Program-made: the position numbers and the translations under genes
Source of the DNA: Bacteroidota bacterium
GTDB taxonomy: Bacteria; Bacteroidota; Bacteroidia; UBA8524
Length of the DNA stretch: 64,000 nt
Reading direction: 5' to 3'
Assembly: GCA_006226545.1 (NCBI GenBank)
Contig: SBGR01000024.1
Location: 1-64,000 of the forward strand
In this document: in pieces, positions 9,322 through 17,542 of the stretch
Position numbering within the stretch: position 1 is the stretch's first letter
Layout: each line of letters opens with the position of its first letter
The notes under the pieces: model-generated
What the model saw: the letters and a program-made list of their open reading frames with translations, nothing else
Told to the model about the DNA's origin: nothing
The model's database searches: none

Positions 9322-9771
9322 ATGAATCTAAGTTCCCTTTCTGATTTAGCCTTATCCAGTTACTTTGTCGTACTGATTATTGGATTCTTGGCATCCTCCT
9401 TATTCCTTTTTAAGCCCGCCACGCGCATAAAAGGAAGGACCATTCTTTTCACTGCAATACTCTTCCTTCCCACCACCGTATTAATAGGAGCTCTATCTAC
9501 ACTGGCACTTTATCTACCAGAGTACTTATTGGTCGCCCTCTTCAGCTATTTTAAACTCAGTATGGCCGTTAAAACTGTAGTATTTGGAGTAATGGGACTC
9601 GTTGTAGGCCTTGCCCTATACCATTGGTATCTCGTCTACCGTTTAGTTTACAATCGGGAGAACAACTTGGACTTAGAACACGGAATTGAGCATAACAGAA
9701 TCTATAAAGTAGTCTTAAAGCGTATTCTAAACTATTACAGAACTAAATACGTTAAAGACGGAGAAGGCTAA
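9322..9771 (+). CDS. Small integral membrane protein, 149 aa
   Basis: Three hydrophobic segments are visible (about residues 10-32, 40-70 and 75-105), followed by a polar, basic C-terminal tail of about 40 residues (NRENNLDLEHGIEHNR...). It is probably an inner-membrane protein with a cytoplasmic tail. It follows the preceding gene by 14 bases and precedes a lipoprotein gene by 6, so 8969-11204 is likely one operon. The family is unknown. Confidence 0.6.
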   Translation: MNLSSLSDLALSSYFVVLIIGFLASSLFLFKPATRIKGRTILFTAILFLPTTVLIGALSTLALYLPEYLLVALFSYFKLSMAVKTVVFGVMGLVVGLALYHWYLVYRLVYNRENNLDLEHGIEHNRIYKVVLKRILNYYRTKYVKDGEG

Positions 9772-9777
9772 GTAATC

Positions 9778-10560
9778 ATGTTCAAATACTTCTTCCTTTC
9801 TGTAGTGATAACATGCTTCTTTGCCGCTTGCCATTCGAATTCAGAGAATAGAAATCTGGAGACAAAGTCCCTAGATAGCCTTCAACCTCATCCAGATTCA
9901 AGTGAAGCGAAACCTGCTGATACTTTGATATTAGAGAATCAGCCTCCACAATTGAAACCACTATCTGGAATCGATAGTTTTCTCATCAAACCATTCAATT
10001 TATATGCATTCAAATCGAAAAAGAACGGATCCTTAAGCGGTAGCGTTCAATTTAAGTCCTACCATTATAAACCAGCCATTGAAGGAAAGGCATATCGCTT
10101 TTTCATGTTTGAACCCAAAGAAGTTAACTATGTTTCAGATGGTAGGGCAATGCGCCATTCAGCAGCCGGGTATATCGGGACCAATAAAAAGAACATTTCG
10201 CTCAAAGAAGATGGCCTTGTTATTAAGACCTTTCAAGTGAATAATAAGTATGTCGATAAGTTCTTGAATCCCACTGAAGAATTAATTGAGTTGACGGCGA
10301 AACACAACGATTTCGACTTACCAGAACTGGCTTTTATCGGACTCGATTCCAGCCAAATTATTCAGAGATTAGGGAGCGCTTCCTTCTTTCAAGAGCACGC
10401 ATTAGTATATAGCTACAGGAATTTAGCCCTAATTTTTAAGCTTGAAATGGGTAAAGTACTTTGGCTTAGGTACATCAAACTGGCTAAACCTGTTTTGAAG
10501 GAGAATCTCGCTAAAGAACTTTTTACGTTAACAAATCAAAATCACCTTAGCGAAAGATGA
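9778..10560 (+). CDS. Putative lipoprotein, 260 aa
   Basis: A signal with lipobox FFAAC (Cys at about residue 18) is followed by a Ser/Pro/Glu-rich linker of about 40 residues and then a globular domain with many aromatic residues. It is probably an outer-membrane lipoprotein. The gene overlaps the next one by the four bases ATGA, which indicates translational coupling. I recognise no domain. Confidence 0.65.
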   Translation: MFKYFFLSVVITCFFAACHSNSENRNLETKSLDSLQPHPDSSEAKPADTLILENQPPQLKPLSGIDSFLIKPFNLYAFKSKKNGSLSGSVQFKSYHYKPAIEGKAYRFFMFEPKEVNYVSDGRAMRHSAAGYIGTNKKNISLKEDGLVIKTFQVNNKYVDKFLNPTEELIELTAKHNDFDLPELAFIGLDSSQIIQRLGSASFFQEHALVYSYRNLALIFKLEMGKVLWLRYIKLAKPVLKENLAKELFTLTNQNHLSER

Positions 10561-11204
10561 AATCAGTTTTACTTTTAGTTTTAGTATTCCTTATTCCATT
10601 TGGGTTATATGCTCAATCTGATTCGCTGAAGGTGGAGCGCTTTTATAAAAACAGCAAACAACTTCGGGAGGTTTACTATATCTCACTTGATTCGGTTAAA
10701 AATGGCCCTTATATCGAATACAATAGCAAAGGCAAAAAGCTGAAAGAAGGCAGGTATACGAAGGATTACCCTTCCGGTATCTGGCATTACTACGAAAACA
10801 ACAATTGGAATCGTCTTTATTCTGTCTTCGACTGGGATACTATGAAGGAGATTGAATACAAGTACGTCTCGAATCGCAAACGAACCTCACCCTCCGATAG
10901 TTTCTGCCGTTTTCCGGGAGGAGAAATTGTCTTCTTCCATTATATCCTAGAACAAGGCAGGCGAATTCTAACTAAATTTCCTAATCTGGAAGGAAAGGCC
11001 AAGGTTACCATTCAACTGGAACAAGGCAGGCAAGTGAAAGTGGTGAAAACGGAATGGTTTGATCAAGAAGGAAAGAAGGCCACGATTAACAGCCAAGTGG
11101 AGGCTGAACTCAAAGCGATGTTCGAAAAGATGCCGGCTTGGCTGCAATGCCCACCCGACCCCAAACCCGGATTTCAGTATGTTATTCCAATTTTGTTCAC
11201 TTGA
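10557..11204 (+). CDS. Secreted MORN-like protein with TonB C-terminal-like domain
   Basis: A signal peptide (ending in GLYAQ) precedes YwqK/MORN-like repeats (about residues 25-85, with KNGPYIEYNSKGKKLKEG and YPSGIWHYYE). The C-terminal half (about 120-215) has the layout of a TonB C-terminal domain: FPGGEIVFFHYI at its entry, GKAKVTIQLEQG strands, an alpha helix with FEKMPAWL, and a final VIPILF strand. No TonB-type transmembrane helix and Pro-rich linker are present, so it is probably a periplasmic binding or scaffold protein. It is coupled to the upstream lipoprotein gene by a 4-base overlap. Confidence 0.6.
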   Translation: MKSVLLLVLVFLIPFGLYAQSDSLKVERFYKNSKQLREVYYISLDSVKNGPYIEYNSKGKKLKEGRYTKDYPSGIWHYYENNNWNRLYSVFDWDTMKEIEYKYVSNRKRTSPSDSFCRFPGGEIVFFHYILEQGRRILTKFPNLEGKAKVTIQLEQGRQVKVVKTEWFDQEGKKATINSQVEAELKAMFEKMPAWLQCPPDPKPGFQYVIPILFT

Positions 11205-11267
11205 TAAGCTTCGGCCATTGTAATTCCACTATTCTTTGCTCAACTTATTCGTTCCAGTTCCTTTGTT

Positions 11268-11275
11268 TATATTTG
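11268..11275 (+). promoter_or_regulatory. -7 promoter box for mntA
   Basis: TATATTTG is a perfect TAnnTTTG box and ends 4 bases before the ATG at 11280, so the transcript would start at or next to the start codon. No good TTG -33 box is seen at the usual distance. Confidence 0.55.
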
Positions 11276-11279
11276 TTCT

Positions 11280-11570
11280 ATGAGCTCTAAAGAAGATATT
11301 CTTAGCAAATTGAGAGTCTTGAAGGATGGTTTATTTTCAAGCTATCCAATTGTTTCACTCGCTCTTTTTGGCTCCTATGCAAGGTCTGAACAAACGGCCC
11401 AAAGTGATATTGATATTTTGGTTGAATTAGATGGTCAAGTAGGCACTAGATTCATTGATTTAGCGGAAGAATTAGAGTTATCATTGGGACAAAAAGTAGA
11501 TCTGGTTTCTAAAAACGGAATTAAGCCTCGCTACTTAAAGTCGATTGAATCTGAATTAATTTATGTCTAA
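11280..11570 (+). CDS. mntA: MntA-type nucleotidyltransferase antitoxin
   Basis: The 96-residue protein is a minimal nucleotidyltransferase. It has the GSYAR motif (31-35), the two metal-binding aspartates in SDID (43 and 45) and a third acidic residue, Asp74, in the QKVDLV strand. In characterised MntA-HepT pairs the antitoxin transfers AMP from ATP to a tyrosine of the HEPN toxin and so silences it. The toxin gene follows with an 8-base overlap, as expected for a two-gene toxin-antitoxin operon. The catalytic residues are intact, so the enzyme is probably active. Confidence 0.85.
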   Translation: MSSKEDILSKLRVLKDGLFSSYPIVSLALFGSYARSEQTAQSDIDILVELDGQVGTRFIDLAEELELSLGQKVDLVSKNGIKPRYLKSIESELIYV

Positions 11571-11898
11571 AAGAAACAATGAACTTTTAGTCGTAGATAT
11601 GCTCGAAGCAGCCGAACGAATTCAGGCTTATACCAAAGGCTTCGATTTTGAACGGTTTAGTAGCGATCAAAAAACGCTTGACGCAGTTGTCCGTAATTTT
11701 GAAATTATAGGAGAAGCATCCACTCGAATAACTGCAGAATTTCAAGCGACGAAAACTCAAATTCCTTGGAAACAATTGCGAGGATATCGAAATCGACTCA
11801 TCCATGAATACTTTGGAGTTGATTATCTAATTATTTGGGAAATCATAGAGTCTGAATTACCAAAGCTTGTTGATCAACTGAAATCGCTCAGCAACTAA
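11563..11898 (+). CDS. hepT: HepT-type HEPN ribonuclease toxin
   Basis: This is a 111-residue DUF86/HEPN protein, all helical. It carries the R-x4-H-x-Y motif (Arg76, His81, Tyr83 in RNRLIHEY): the Arg and His form the RNase site of HEPN toxins, and the Tyr is the residue that MntA AMPylates in studied pairs. The preceding VVRNFEIIGEA segment is typical of the family. It overlaps mntA by 8 bases. The pair is a toxin-antitoxin module and can act in defence against phages or plasmids; which role it has here is unknown. Confidence 0.85.
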   Translation: MSKRNNELLVVDMLEAAERIQAYTKGFDFERFSSDQKTLDAVVRNFEIIGEASTRITAEFQATKTQIPWKQLRGYRNRLIHEYFGVDYLIIWEIIESELPKLVDQLKSLSN

Positions 11899-11958
11899 GT
11901 TAAGCTTAGACAAGTTTACCCGTGCTCTTCTCGTCCTTATAGCCTACTATTTCACTTC

Positions 11959-12068
11959 TGCCCTGGTGCAGGACAGGCTCTGCTCTGAACGAGAACAGAA
12001 CTTGCTCTAGGTTAGGGCAGCCGCTGCTCTAAATTAGAACAGCCACTGCTCTGGACGAGGGCAATGGT
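11959..12068. repeat. Five tandem 22-bp repeats, each with hairpin potential
   Basis: Five contiguous units of exactly 22 bases occupy 11959-11980, 11981-12002, 12003-12024, 12025-12046 and 12047-12068. Each begins with TGCTCT (TGCCCT in the first) and has AGNNCA-type bases 8-11 positions later that can pair back with it. The spacing is strict while the bases drift. They lie between the toxin gene and the SWIM gene, in non-coding DNA. Confidence 0.8.
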
Positions 12069-12109
12069 AAAACCAGGTAGTGTTTTGCCTGGCATTACCT
12101 TCTGTTTTA
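12066..12109 (+). terminator. Possible terminator after the 22-bp array
   Basis: GGTAA-CCAGG (12066-12077) can pair with CCTGG-TTACC (12088-12099) in a two-part stem, followed by a T-rich stretch. It may terminate the toxin-antitoxin transcript. The stem has a two-base internal mismatch, so the call is weak. Confidence 0.35.
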
Positions 12110-12171
12110 TTGCCTCTATCGCTACAGATTTTAGGTTCGAGTCTTTGGAGAAATAGTGATATTAGCACCAA

Positions 12172-13896
12172 ATGCAGATCCCGATTAAACAGTTTGAAGA
12201 ATACGTTGACGAGAACATTCTTTCTCGCGGACTAGCCTACTTCACCAAAGGCAAAGTTGAAGAATTGGAAGAGTTGAGTTCGGGCGTATTTGAAGCAAAA
12301 ATTGCTGGAACAGAAACCTATGATGTTCGCTTCAAAATTAAAAATGATATACTGCTGGAACACAACTGCTCTTGTCCCTATGATTTAGGCATTTTGTGTA
12401 AACATGAAGTAGCATTGATCTTCTATTTGTTGCAAGACCTACTCCATCTGGAAAGTCAACCCAATCCGAAAAAAAGCAAAACGCCTAAAACAAAAACCAC
12501 GAAAAAAAAGACAGTAAGTGAGGAGTTAGCGGAATTATTGAAATCCATTCCACACCAAGATTTGACGAACTATGTACATGCCTACAGCATGCGAAACAGC
12601 ACGTTCAGGCGTGAGTTTATGACGTCATTTGCGGCTCAAAACGCAAATGAATCGGTAGCCTTATACGCTAAACAGATTAAAGCAGTATTGAATTCGGCCG
12701 GCAAACGGAAAGGTTTTATCGATTGGTATCAGGTTGGAAAGGTTGGCAAATTTGCCTTTGACTTGATGCAAAAGGCAGAAACCCATTTTTCGTCCGGCAA
12801 CTACCAAAGTGCACTGTTTATCGCTTGTGCCATTTTGGATGAGTTAACGAAGGCCATCGAATACTCAGATGATAGCCGAGGCGATTTAGGAACACCCATC
12901 CGGATGAGCTTGGAGTTGATGCAAAAGTTCATCGCCCCCGAAGTTCCTCAATCCATCAAAAGCCAATTGTATACGTATAGCCTGTCTGCATTCGACACGA
13001 AGCGATTTGATGGATGGGATTGGCATATGGGCATGCTCAGTATAGCCGCAGAACTTTTTCAAAATGAAGAAGAGGCGAAAAGCTTGATAGAGCGAATGGA
13101 TAAAGTTGCTAATGAAGATGACTACGAATACCATGTTGAGGAGGCTGCGCGGCTTAAACTGATCATCCTATTCAAAATAAAACCGGAAGCAGAAATAGAT
13201 GAGTTCATTGAGTCTAATCTTAAGTTCAATGAAATCAGAGAAGCCGCCATTTCTAGAGCTCTACTCAAAAAAAAATATACCTTGGCAATCGCATTAGCTC
13301 AAGAAGGGATTGAACTAGACAAAAAAGACAAACCCGGTTTGGTTCAAGACTGGTATAGGTGCCTTCTGAATATTGCTCAGCAGCAAAACGATAAAGAAAA
13401 AATAGTAGAATATGCCAAGTGGCTTTGTCTAAATGCTAACAAGGGTAACCTTTCCTGCTATAACCTATTAAAGTCAGAAATTGAAACAAAGAACTGGCCT
13501 AATTATAGGCAAGCACTCCTTCACGACATCCTTCAAAAATCCGCTTGGCAAATTAATCACCTGCCTGCCGACATTTATATTCAAGAGGAATCCTGGGATG
13601 AATTATTGAAATTTATCCAAGATTTGGCTCAAAACGATCAACTTACGCTTTATGGGTTGGAGCGGTATGAGCCTTATCTCAGTACAAAATTTGCCAAAGA
13701 ATTGGCCTTGCTCTACGAAGACGGTATTCGAGAATTGCTTCAGTATACCGGAAGAAGCTATTATAAAAATGCAGCGCGTTACCTACGCAGAATAAAAAAA
13801 TTAGGCGAACATGAATTAGCGGAAGCGCTCATTGCCGAGTTTAAAACGCAGTATAAGATGCGCACAGCTCTCCTAGAAGAATTGTCAAAAGTATAA
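12172..13896 (+). CDS. SWIM zinc-finger protein, 574 aa
   Basis: The N-terminal part holds a SWIM zinc finger, CSCPYDLGILCKH (Cys-x-Cys...Cys-x-His, about residues 65-77), a fold that binds DNA or proteins. A Lys-rich, low-complexity linker (about 98-118) follows, and the rest is alpha-helical repeat sequence of TPR/HEAT-like character. Many bacterial SWIM proteins are paired with a SNF2 helicase, but none is adjacent here. It stands alone between the toxin-antitoxin pair and a UPF0158 gene. The substrate and role are unknown. Confidence 0.8.
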   Translation: MQIPIKQFEEYVDENILSRGLAYFTKGKVEELEELSSGVFEAKIAGTETYDVRFKIKNDILLEHNCSCPYDLGILCKHEVALIFYLLQDLLHLESQPNPKKSKTPKTKTTKKKTVSEELAELLKSIPHQDLTNYVHAYSMRNSTFRREFMTSFAAQNANESVALYAKQIKAVLNSAGKRKGFIDWYQVGKVGKFAFDLMQKAETHFSSGNYQSALFIACAILDELTKAIEYSDDSRGDLGTPIRMSLELMQKFIAPEVPQSIKSQLYTYSLSAFDTKRFDGWDWHMGMLSIAAELFQNEEEAKSLIERMDKVANEDDYEYHVEEAARLKLIILFKIKPEAEIDEFIESNLKFNEIREAAISRALLKKKYTLAIALAQEGIELDKKDKPGLVQDWYRCLLNIAQQQNDKEKIVEYAKWLCLNANKGNLSCYNLLKSEIETKNWPNYRQALLHDILQKSAWQINHLPADIYIQEESWDELLKFIQDLAQNDQLTLYGLERYEPYLSTKFAKELALLYEDGIRELLQYTGRSYYKNAARYLRRIKKLGEHELAEALIAEFKTQYKMRTALLEELSKV

Positions 13897-13955
13897 TGTT
13901 AGGACCATTTGAAATACCACGCTTTTAACCTATTGATAGCTAAACCTAAGTGAAT

Positions 13956-14381
13956 ATGAAATTAAGTGAGGCAGAAATTGAAAAGATTGCCAGCGAATTA
14001 GACCTAGGGATGATTTGTCACTACCATCGCGTTACAGGCGAGTTAGTATGCTTCCCTGATCCGGATAACGAATACGTTGATGCGGAAATGTGGAAGGATG
14101 AGATTAAAAAAGTTAAAAATGATGCGAAGAACTACCACCGTTTTGAACCGATGAACTCCACTGAAGCATTTCGAGTAATGGAACATTTTGCCGAATCCTT
14201 AAGCGATGCACCCTTTGCTTCTAAACTTTACAAAGCTCTAGCAAACAGGAGGCCATTTCAAGGATTTAAACTACTGGTTGACCAATCCGACTACCGTGAA
14301 CAATGGTTTGACTTCAAACGAATAGCATACCTTCAATTTGTAAAAGAACAGTCGCCAATTCAACTTTCCGACTCAGATTAA
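13956..14381 (+). CDS. UPF0158 family protein
   Basis: The 141-residue protein matches the UPF0158 pattern: an N-terminal segment with a short strand (YHRVTGELVCFPD), an EAFRVMEHFAESL helix, then LYKALANRRPFQGFKLLVDQSDYREQWFDFK near the end. The family is widespread and uncharacterised; no catalytic residues are known. ATG 13956 is preferred over the GTG two codons upstream. It follows the SWIM gene by 59 bases and may be co-transcribed with it. Confidence 0.7.
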   Translation: MKLSEAEIEKIASELDLGMICHYHRVTGELVCFPDPDNEYVDAEMWKDEIKKVKNDAKNYHRFEPMNSTEAFRVMEHFAESLSDAPFASKLYKALANRRPFQGFKLLVDQSDYREQWFDFKRIAYLQFVKEQSPIQLSDSD

Positions 14382-14643
14382 CAGTACATGAATAGTTGTT
14401 TATACACCAGACATTGGTATTAAAGTCTAAGAATCCATTTCCAAATCTTAAAAGGATGCTTGTTCGAATCTAATCATTGGAATTTGGCGCAAAAATATTT
14501 GAATTTTTAAAATTGGCGACAAGTATGTAGTCACCCATCATAATGTAACAATAGAAAAGTACAGAACTTGATTAAGGCGGATATGTGACGCTTTAACACA
14601 TCCCTAAACTAGATTACCTTTACATACGTTCTTAGTTTACCTT
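14382..14643. other. Intergenic region with promoter-like box
   Basis: This AT-rich gap of 262 bases contains no gene. TACCTTTA at 14615-14622 resembles the -7 box and has TTTA 19 bases upstream. A bulged hairpin (GGAT-a-TGTG at 14579-14587 with CACATCC at 14597-14603) lies just before it. The promoter for the gene at 14644 is probably here. Confidence 0.4.
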
Positions 14644-15465
14644 ATGAGAATGCGAACCCTCCTCCTGCTTTGTTTCTTCTTTAGTTTAGCGAATCAGTCC
14701 TTCGCTCAAGCCAAGCTAGATTCTATCCTGCAGGTGCTGGAGCATTCTGGAGAATTTCGAAAGACTAAAAAAATCAATTACCTGATGGATTCTTTTCAAC
14801 GCTATGAACGAATCAACGAGCAGGATTTTTACGATGTCTATTTTGATTCTACCGGTAAGCTTGCCGGCTACTGCGGACAAGCCATTATGCACCGAAAATA
14901 CGATTCCTTGCAAAGGGCTATTCTCATTACAGGATATAGGATTGACGACGGCTCCTACTATTTCTACGATTTTGATCCGGTGATGGAAGTGGAATACCGA
15001 AGTGATACCACCGTTCGAAGCTATTATGGACAACACTACGAGTTCAGAAGAAAGGAAATTCAAATAAAGGATAGCTTGAAACGATTGATTGAGTCCTATA
15101 CCCTAAATCAAAGTCTTCAGGTAGAATATAGGCAACTCATCCGCTACACCGATAGCAGCTATACCACCTACTTGGTAGATAGTACGGGAGCCTATACACC
15201 AAATGAACATGGCGTTTCCATTATTCAGGTGGTATTCGATACCAGCTCGGTAAACCAACATTCAAGCATCACCACGTATTTAGATAGCCATTTTCAATTG
15301 GTTGATGCCTTACATAAAAAGATAGATTGTCAACCCTTTGCGCAGATTAGAACAGTTCGGGATGAAGGGTATGGCGCAACATCAATATTCTATAATTCCG
15401 AGGGCAAACAGGATTGTTCTGATTATGTGTTCTTTTGGTGGATTAGCATTCCGGAGAATCATTAG
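14644..15465 (+). CDS. Secreted hypothetical protein, 273 aa
   Basis: A signal peptide (LLLLCFFFSLANQSFAQ) begins the protein. The rest is rich in Tyr, Asp, Ser and Arg (YYFYDFDPVMEVEY, YTDSSYTTYLVDSTG) with spaced DSTG-type turns, which suggests a beta-rich exported protein similar in style to the YD or WG repeat proteins of Bacteroidota. No known domain and no T9SS sorting signal is visible, so it is probably periplasmic. It has its own promoter-like box upstream. Confidence 0.6.
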   Translation: MRMRTLLLLCFFFSLANQSFAQAKLDSILQVLEHSGEFRKTKKINYLMDSFQRYERINEQDFYDVYFDSTGKLAGYCGQAIMHRKYDSLQRAILITGYRIDDGSYYFYDFDPVMEVEYRSDTTVRSYYGQHYEFRRKEIQIKDSLKRLIESYTLNQSLQVEYRQLIRYTDSSYTTYLVDSTGAYTPNEHGVSIIQVVFDTSSVNQHSSITTYLDSHFQLVDALHKKIDCQPFAQIRTVRDEGYGATSIFYNSEGKQDCSDYVFFWWISIPENH

Positions 15466-15525
15466 AATATAAATACCTTTAAACTTAATAGGGATGATAA
15501 TTTCGTTTTTCTCACCTTATCCATT

Positions 15526-16269
15526 ATGGTTCAGGAAAAGATAGTCATAGTATTGATTCTTAGTATTAGTCTGATTCTTTGGTTTAAAAAGAATAGGATT
15601 AAGGGCTACTTAGGAGAGAAGAAGACGGCCTTGTATCTTTCTTTACTGCCAAAATCTAAATATACTGTTCTGAATAATCTTGTGCTTAAAAACAAATATG
15701 GAACAACTCAAATTGATCACTTGGTGATCTCAGACTATGGAATATTTGTAATTGAAACAAAGAACTACAAAGGACGAATTTACGGAAGCGAACACGGCCA
15801 ATACTGGAAGCAAGTTCTATTTAAATATAAAAACGAACTCTATAATCCAATTTTACAAAACAAGGCTCATATCAACGCAGTAAAAAACCTACTCCGTGAC
15901 ATGCCTCACCTTTATTATATTTCTATCATCGTATTCTCTTCTAAGGCCTCCCTATACCTCAATTGCTCCACTATTGTAACATTTCAACATCTGCTTAGAC
16001 AACAAATAAAAAGACATCGCTATGTTACTATAAACCCAGAAGAGAAAAGAGAAATCCTAGAACGTATTAAAACAAACAATATATCTTCAACTTTTAACAA
16101 GCGGGAGCATGTTAAATCCATTAGGAAAAAGGATCAAAACTCAAGATTGGCAATAGAACAGAATCGGTGTCCTCGATGTAAAAACAGACTTGTTTTAAAA
16201 AATGGAAAACATGGCCAATTTTTAGGATGTGCCTCCTTTCCCAATTGTTCCTTCTCAAAAAACGTTTAA
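15526..16269 (+). CDS. Membrane-anchored NERD nuclease-like protein with zinc ribbon
   Basis: An N-terminal transmembrane helix (about residues 5-20) is followed by a NERD (nuclease-related) domain (about 27-140) with GEKKTALYL, TQIDHLVIS, GIFVIETKNYKG and a trailing NPILQNKAHINAV element; the Asp and the Glu-x-Lys are the expected nuclease-fold active-site residues. The C-terminus is a four-cysteine topoisomerase-type zinc ribbon (CPRCKNRL...GCASFPNCSF, about 217-243). The architecture implies a membrane-tethered DNA-binding or DNA-processing protein, but the substrate of NERD proteins is mostly unproven. It ends the accessory stretch. Confidence 0.8.
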   Translation: MVQEKIVIVLILSISLILWFKKNRIKGYLGEKKTALYLSLLPKSKYTVLNNLVLKNKYGTTQIDHLVISDYGIFVIETKNYKGRIYGSEHGQYWKQVLFKYKNELYNPILQNKAHINAVKNLLRDMPHLYYISIIVFSSKASLYLNCSTIVTFQHLLRQQIKRHRYVTINPEEKREILERIKTNNISSTFNKREHVKSIRKKDQNSRLAIEQNRCPRCKNRLVLKNGKHGQFLGCASFPNCSFSKNV

Positions 16270-16343
16270 GACTTCAGTATCCTAAAATGTTAAATAAATA
16301 AGGAAGAATGCGAGTTCTCAACTCATTTCCCTTTTTTTGAAAC

Positions 16344-16724
16344 ATGAAATCCCCACTTCAAATCATGCTTTACCTGCAGGTGGCTACCATCCTGCTTCAC
16401 CTCTCTTTCATTTTTAAACTCATCCCGTATGATATCGCTTGGGGCGGCCGACTCCAATCCGACCAGGAGATGTACGTCTTCGAAGCATTTTCCATCGGGG
16501 TTATTGTATTCTTGCTAATCACCCTGCTCCAGAAAAGCGGACGTATAAAATGGAACCTCAATCCGTAAATCACCAATGGCATTCTCTGGGCCTTTTTTGT
16601 GCTCTTCTTGCTCAATACCGTTGGAAACTTGGTGGCCATTACGAATTTTGAAAAGTTCTTCGCCCTTGTTACAGGACTTCAAGCTTTCCTCTTGTGGAAG
16701 ATATTGCGCGCAAAGGTGGCCTGA
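16344..16724 (+). pseudogene. Four-helix membrane protein gene interrupted by an in-frame TAA
   Basis: The frame from ATG 16344 codes for two membrane helices up to a TAA at 16566-16568. The same frame then continues for 51 more codons to a TGA at 16722-16724 and encodes two more helices (GILWAFFVLFLLNTVGNLVA and FFALVTGLQAFLLWKIL). Together the parts match a four-helix protein of about 125 residues that I recall from other Flavobacteriia (IPY.I.WGGRL.S...MY.FEA, then LW.FFVLFLLNT.GN). No frame change is needed, so a single nonsense mutation, or a base error, explains the break. The first 74 codons could still yield a truncated product. Confidence 0.75.
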
Positions 16725-16784
16725 TTTTACACCAATCTTAGTCGGATTATTTACATTAGCGATTAAGAATCCAATACAGAACCT

Positions 16785-17540
16785 ATGTCATTTTACAAAA
16801 CCAAAAACCCTGCGCTGAACACAGATGTGTTTAGCAAAAGTATCAACCCTCACGACGAGGCCCAAAGCATGACCATTCGCGGTACCGTAGACAAAACTGC
16901 CTTTTTGGCCTTGCTTGTTTTACTATCGGCCATGCTCACCTGGAACCAGTTTATGTCTACGCAAGACTATGCTGCCATGTTTCCGTATTTGATTGGCGGT
17001 AGCGTTTTGGCTTTAATCACCGGAATTATCACGGCATTCAATAAACCTTGGTCGCGCTTCTTGGCTCCTTTGTACTGCATTTTTGAAGGACTGGCTCTGG
17101 GCGGCTTATCGGCCATCATGGAATCGAGAATGCCCGGCATTGTGCTGCAAGCCATAACACTCACCTTGGGTATTTTATTCAGCCTCTTGCTGATCTACCG
17201 AATGGGTTGGATCAAAGCGACGGAGAATTTTAAGCTAATGGTAGCCTCTGCCACAGCAGGTATCGCTTTCTATTATATGATATCCTTTATCGGCGGACTC
17301 TTTGGTTTCCATCTGCCTTTAATTCACGATAATTCCACTTTTGGAATCATATTCACCCTTTTCGTAGTGGTTATCGCAGCCATGAACTTGGTACTCGATT
17401 TCGACTTTATCGAATCAGGAGCAGAACAAAAAGCACCCAAATACATGGAATGGTATGCTGCCTTCGGACTCATGGTCACTTTGATTTGGTTGTACATTGA
17501 ATTATTACGATTACTTGCCAAATTGAGCAGCAGAGACTAA
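16785..17540 (+). CDS. YccA/Bax inhibitor-1 family membrane protein
   Basis: The 251-residue protein has a short polar N-terminus (KTKNPALNTDVF) with an MTIRGTVDKTAFLALLVL entry, then seven hydrophobic segments and conserved acidic residues near the end (DFDFIESGAEQKAPKYMEWYAAFGLMVTL). This is the pattern of the Bax inhibitor-1/YccA subfamily found across Bacteroidota and Actinobacteria. Relatives modulate membrane proteases or leak cations; the function here is not known. The YdeI-like gene follows by 2 bases, so the two are co-transcribed. Confidence 0.85.
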   Translation: MSFYKTKNPALNTDVFSKSINPHDEAQSMTIRGTVDKTAFLALLVLLSAMLTWNQFMSTQDYAAMFPYLIGGSVLALITGIITAFNKPWSRFLAPLYCIFEGLALGGLSAIMESRMPGIVLQAITLTLGILFSLLLIYRMGWIKATENFKLMVASATAGIAFYYMISFIGGLFGFHLPLIHDNSTFGIIFTLFVVVIAAMNLVLDFDFIESGAEQKAPKYMEWYAAFGLMVTLIWLYIELLRLLAKLSSRD

Positions 17541-17542
17541 GC

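Noticed and set aside
1-11279. Integron cassette array
   Set aside because: Small same-strand genes fit the idea, but the gaps between them show no attC-like inverted repeats and no integrase is seen.
16576-16818. Alternative open frame over the broken membrane-protein gene
   Set aside because: The frame of the upstream half continues with clear membrane helices, while this other frame gives unlike sequence.
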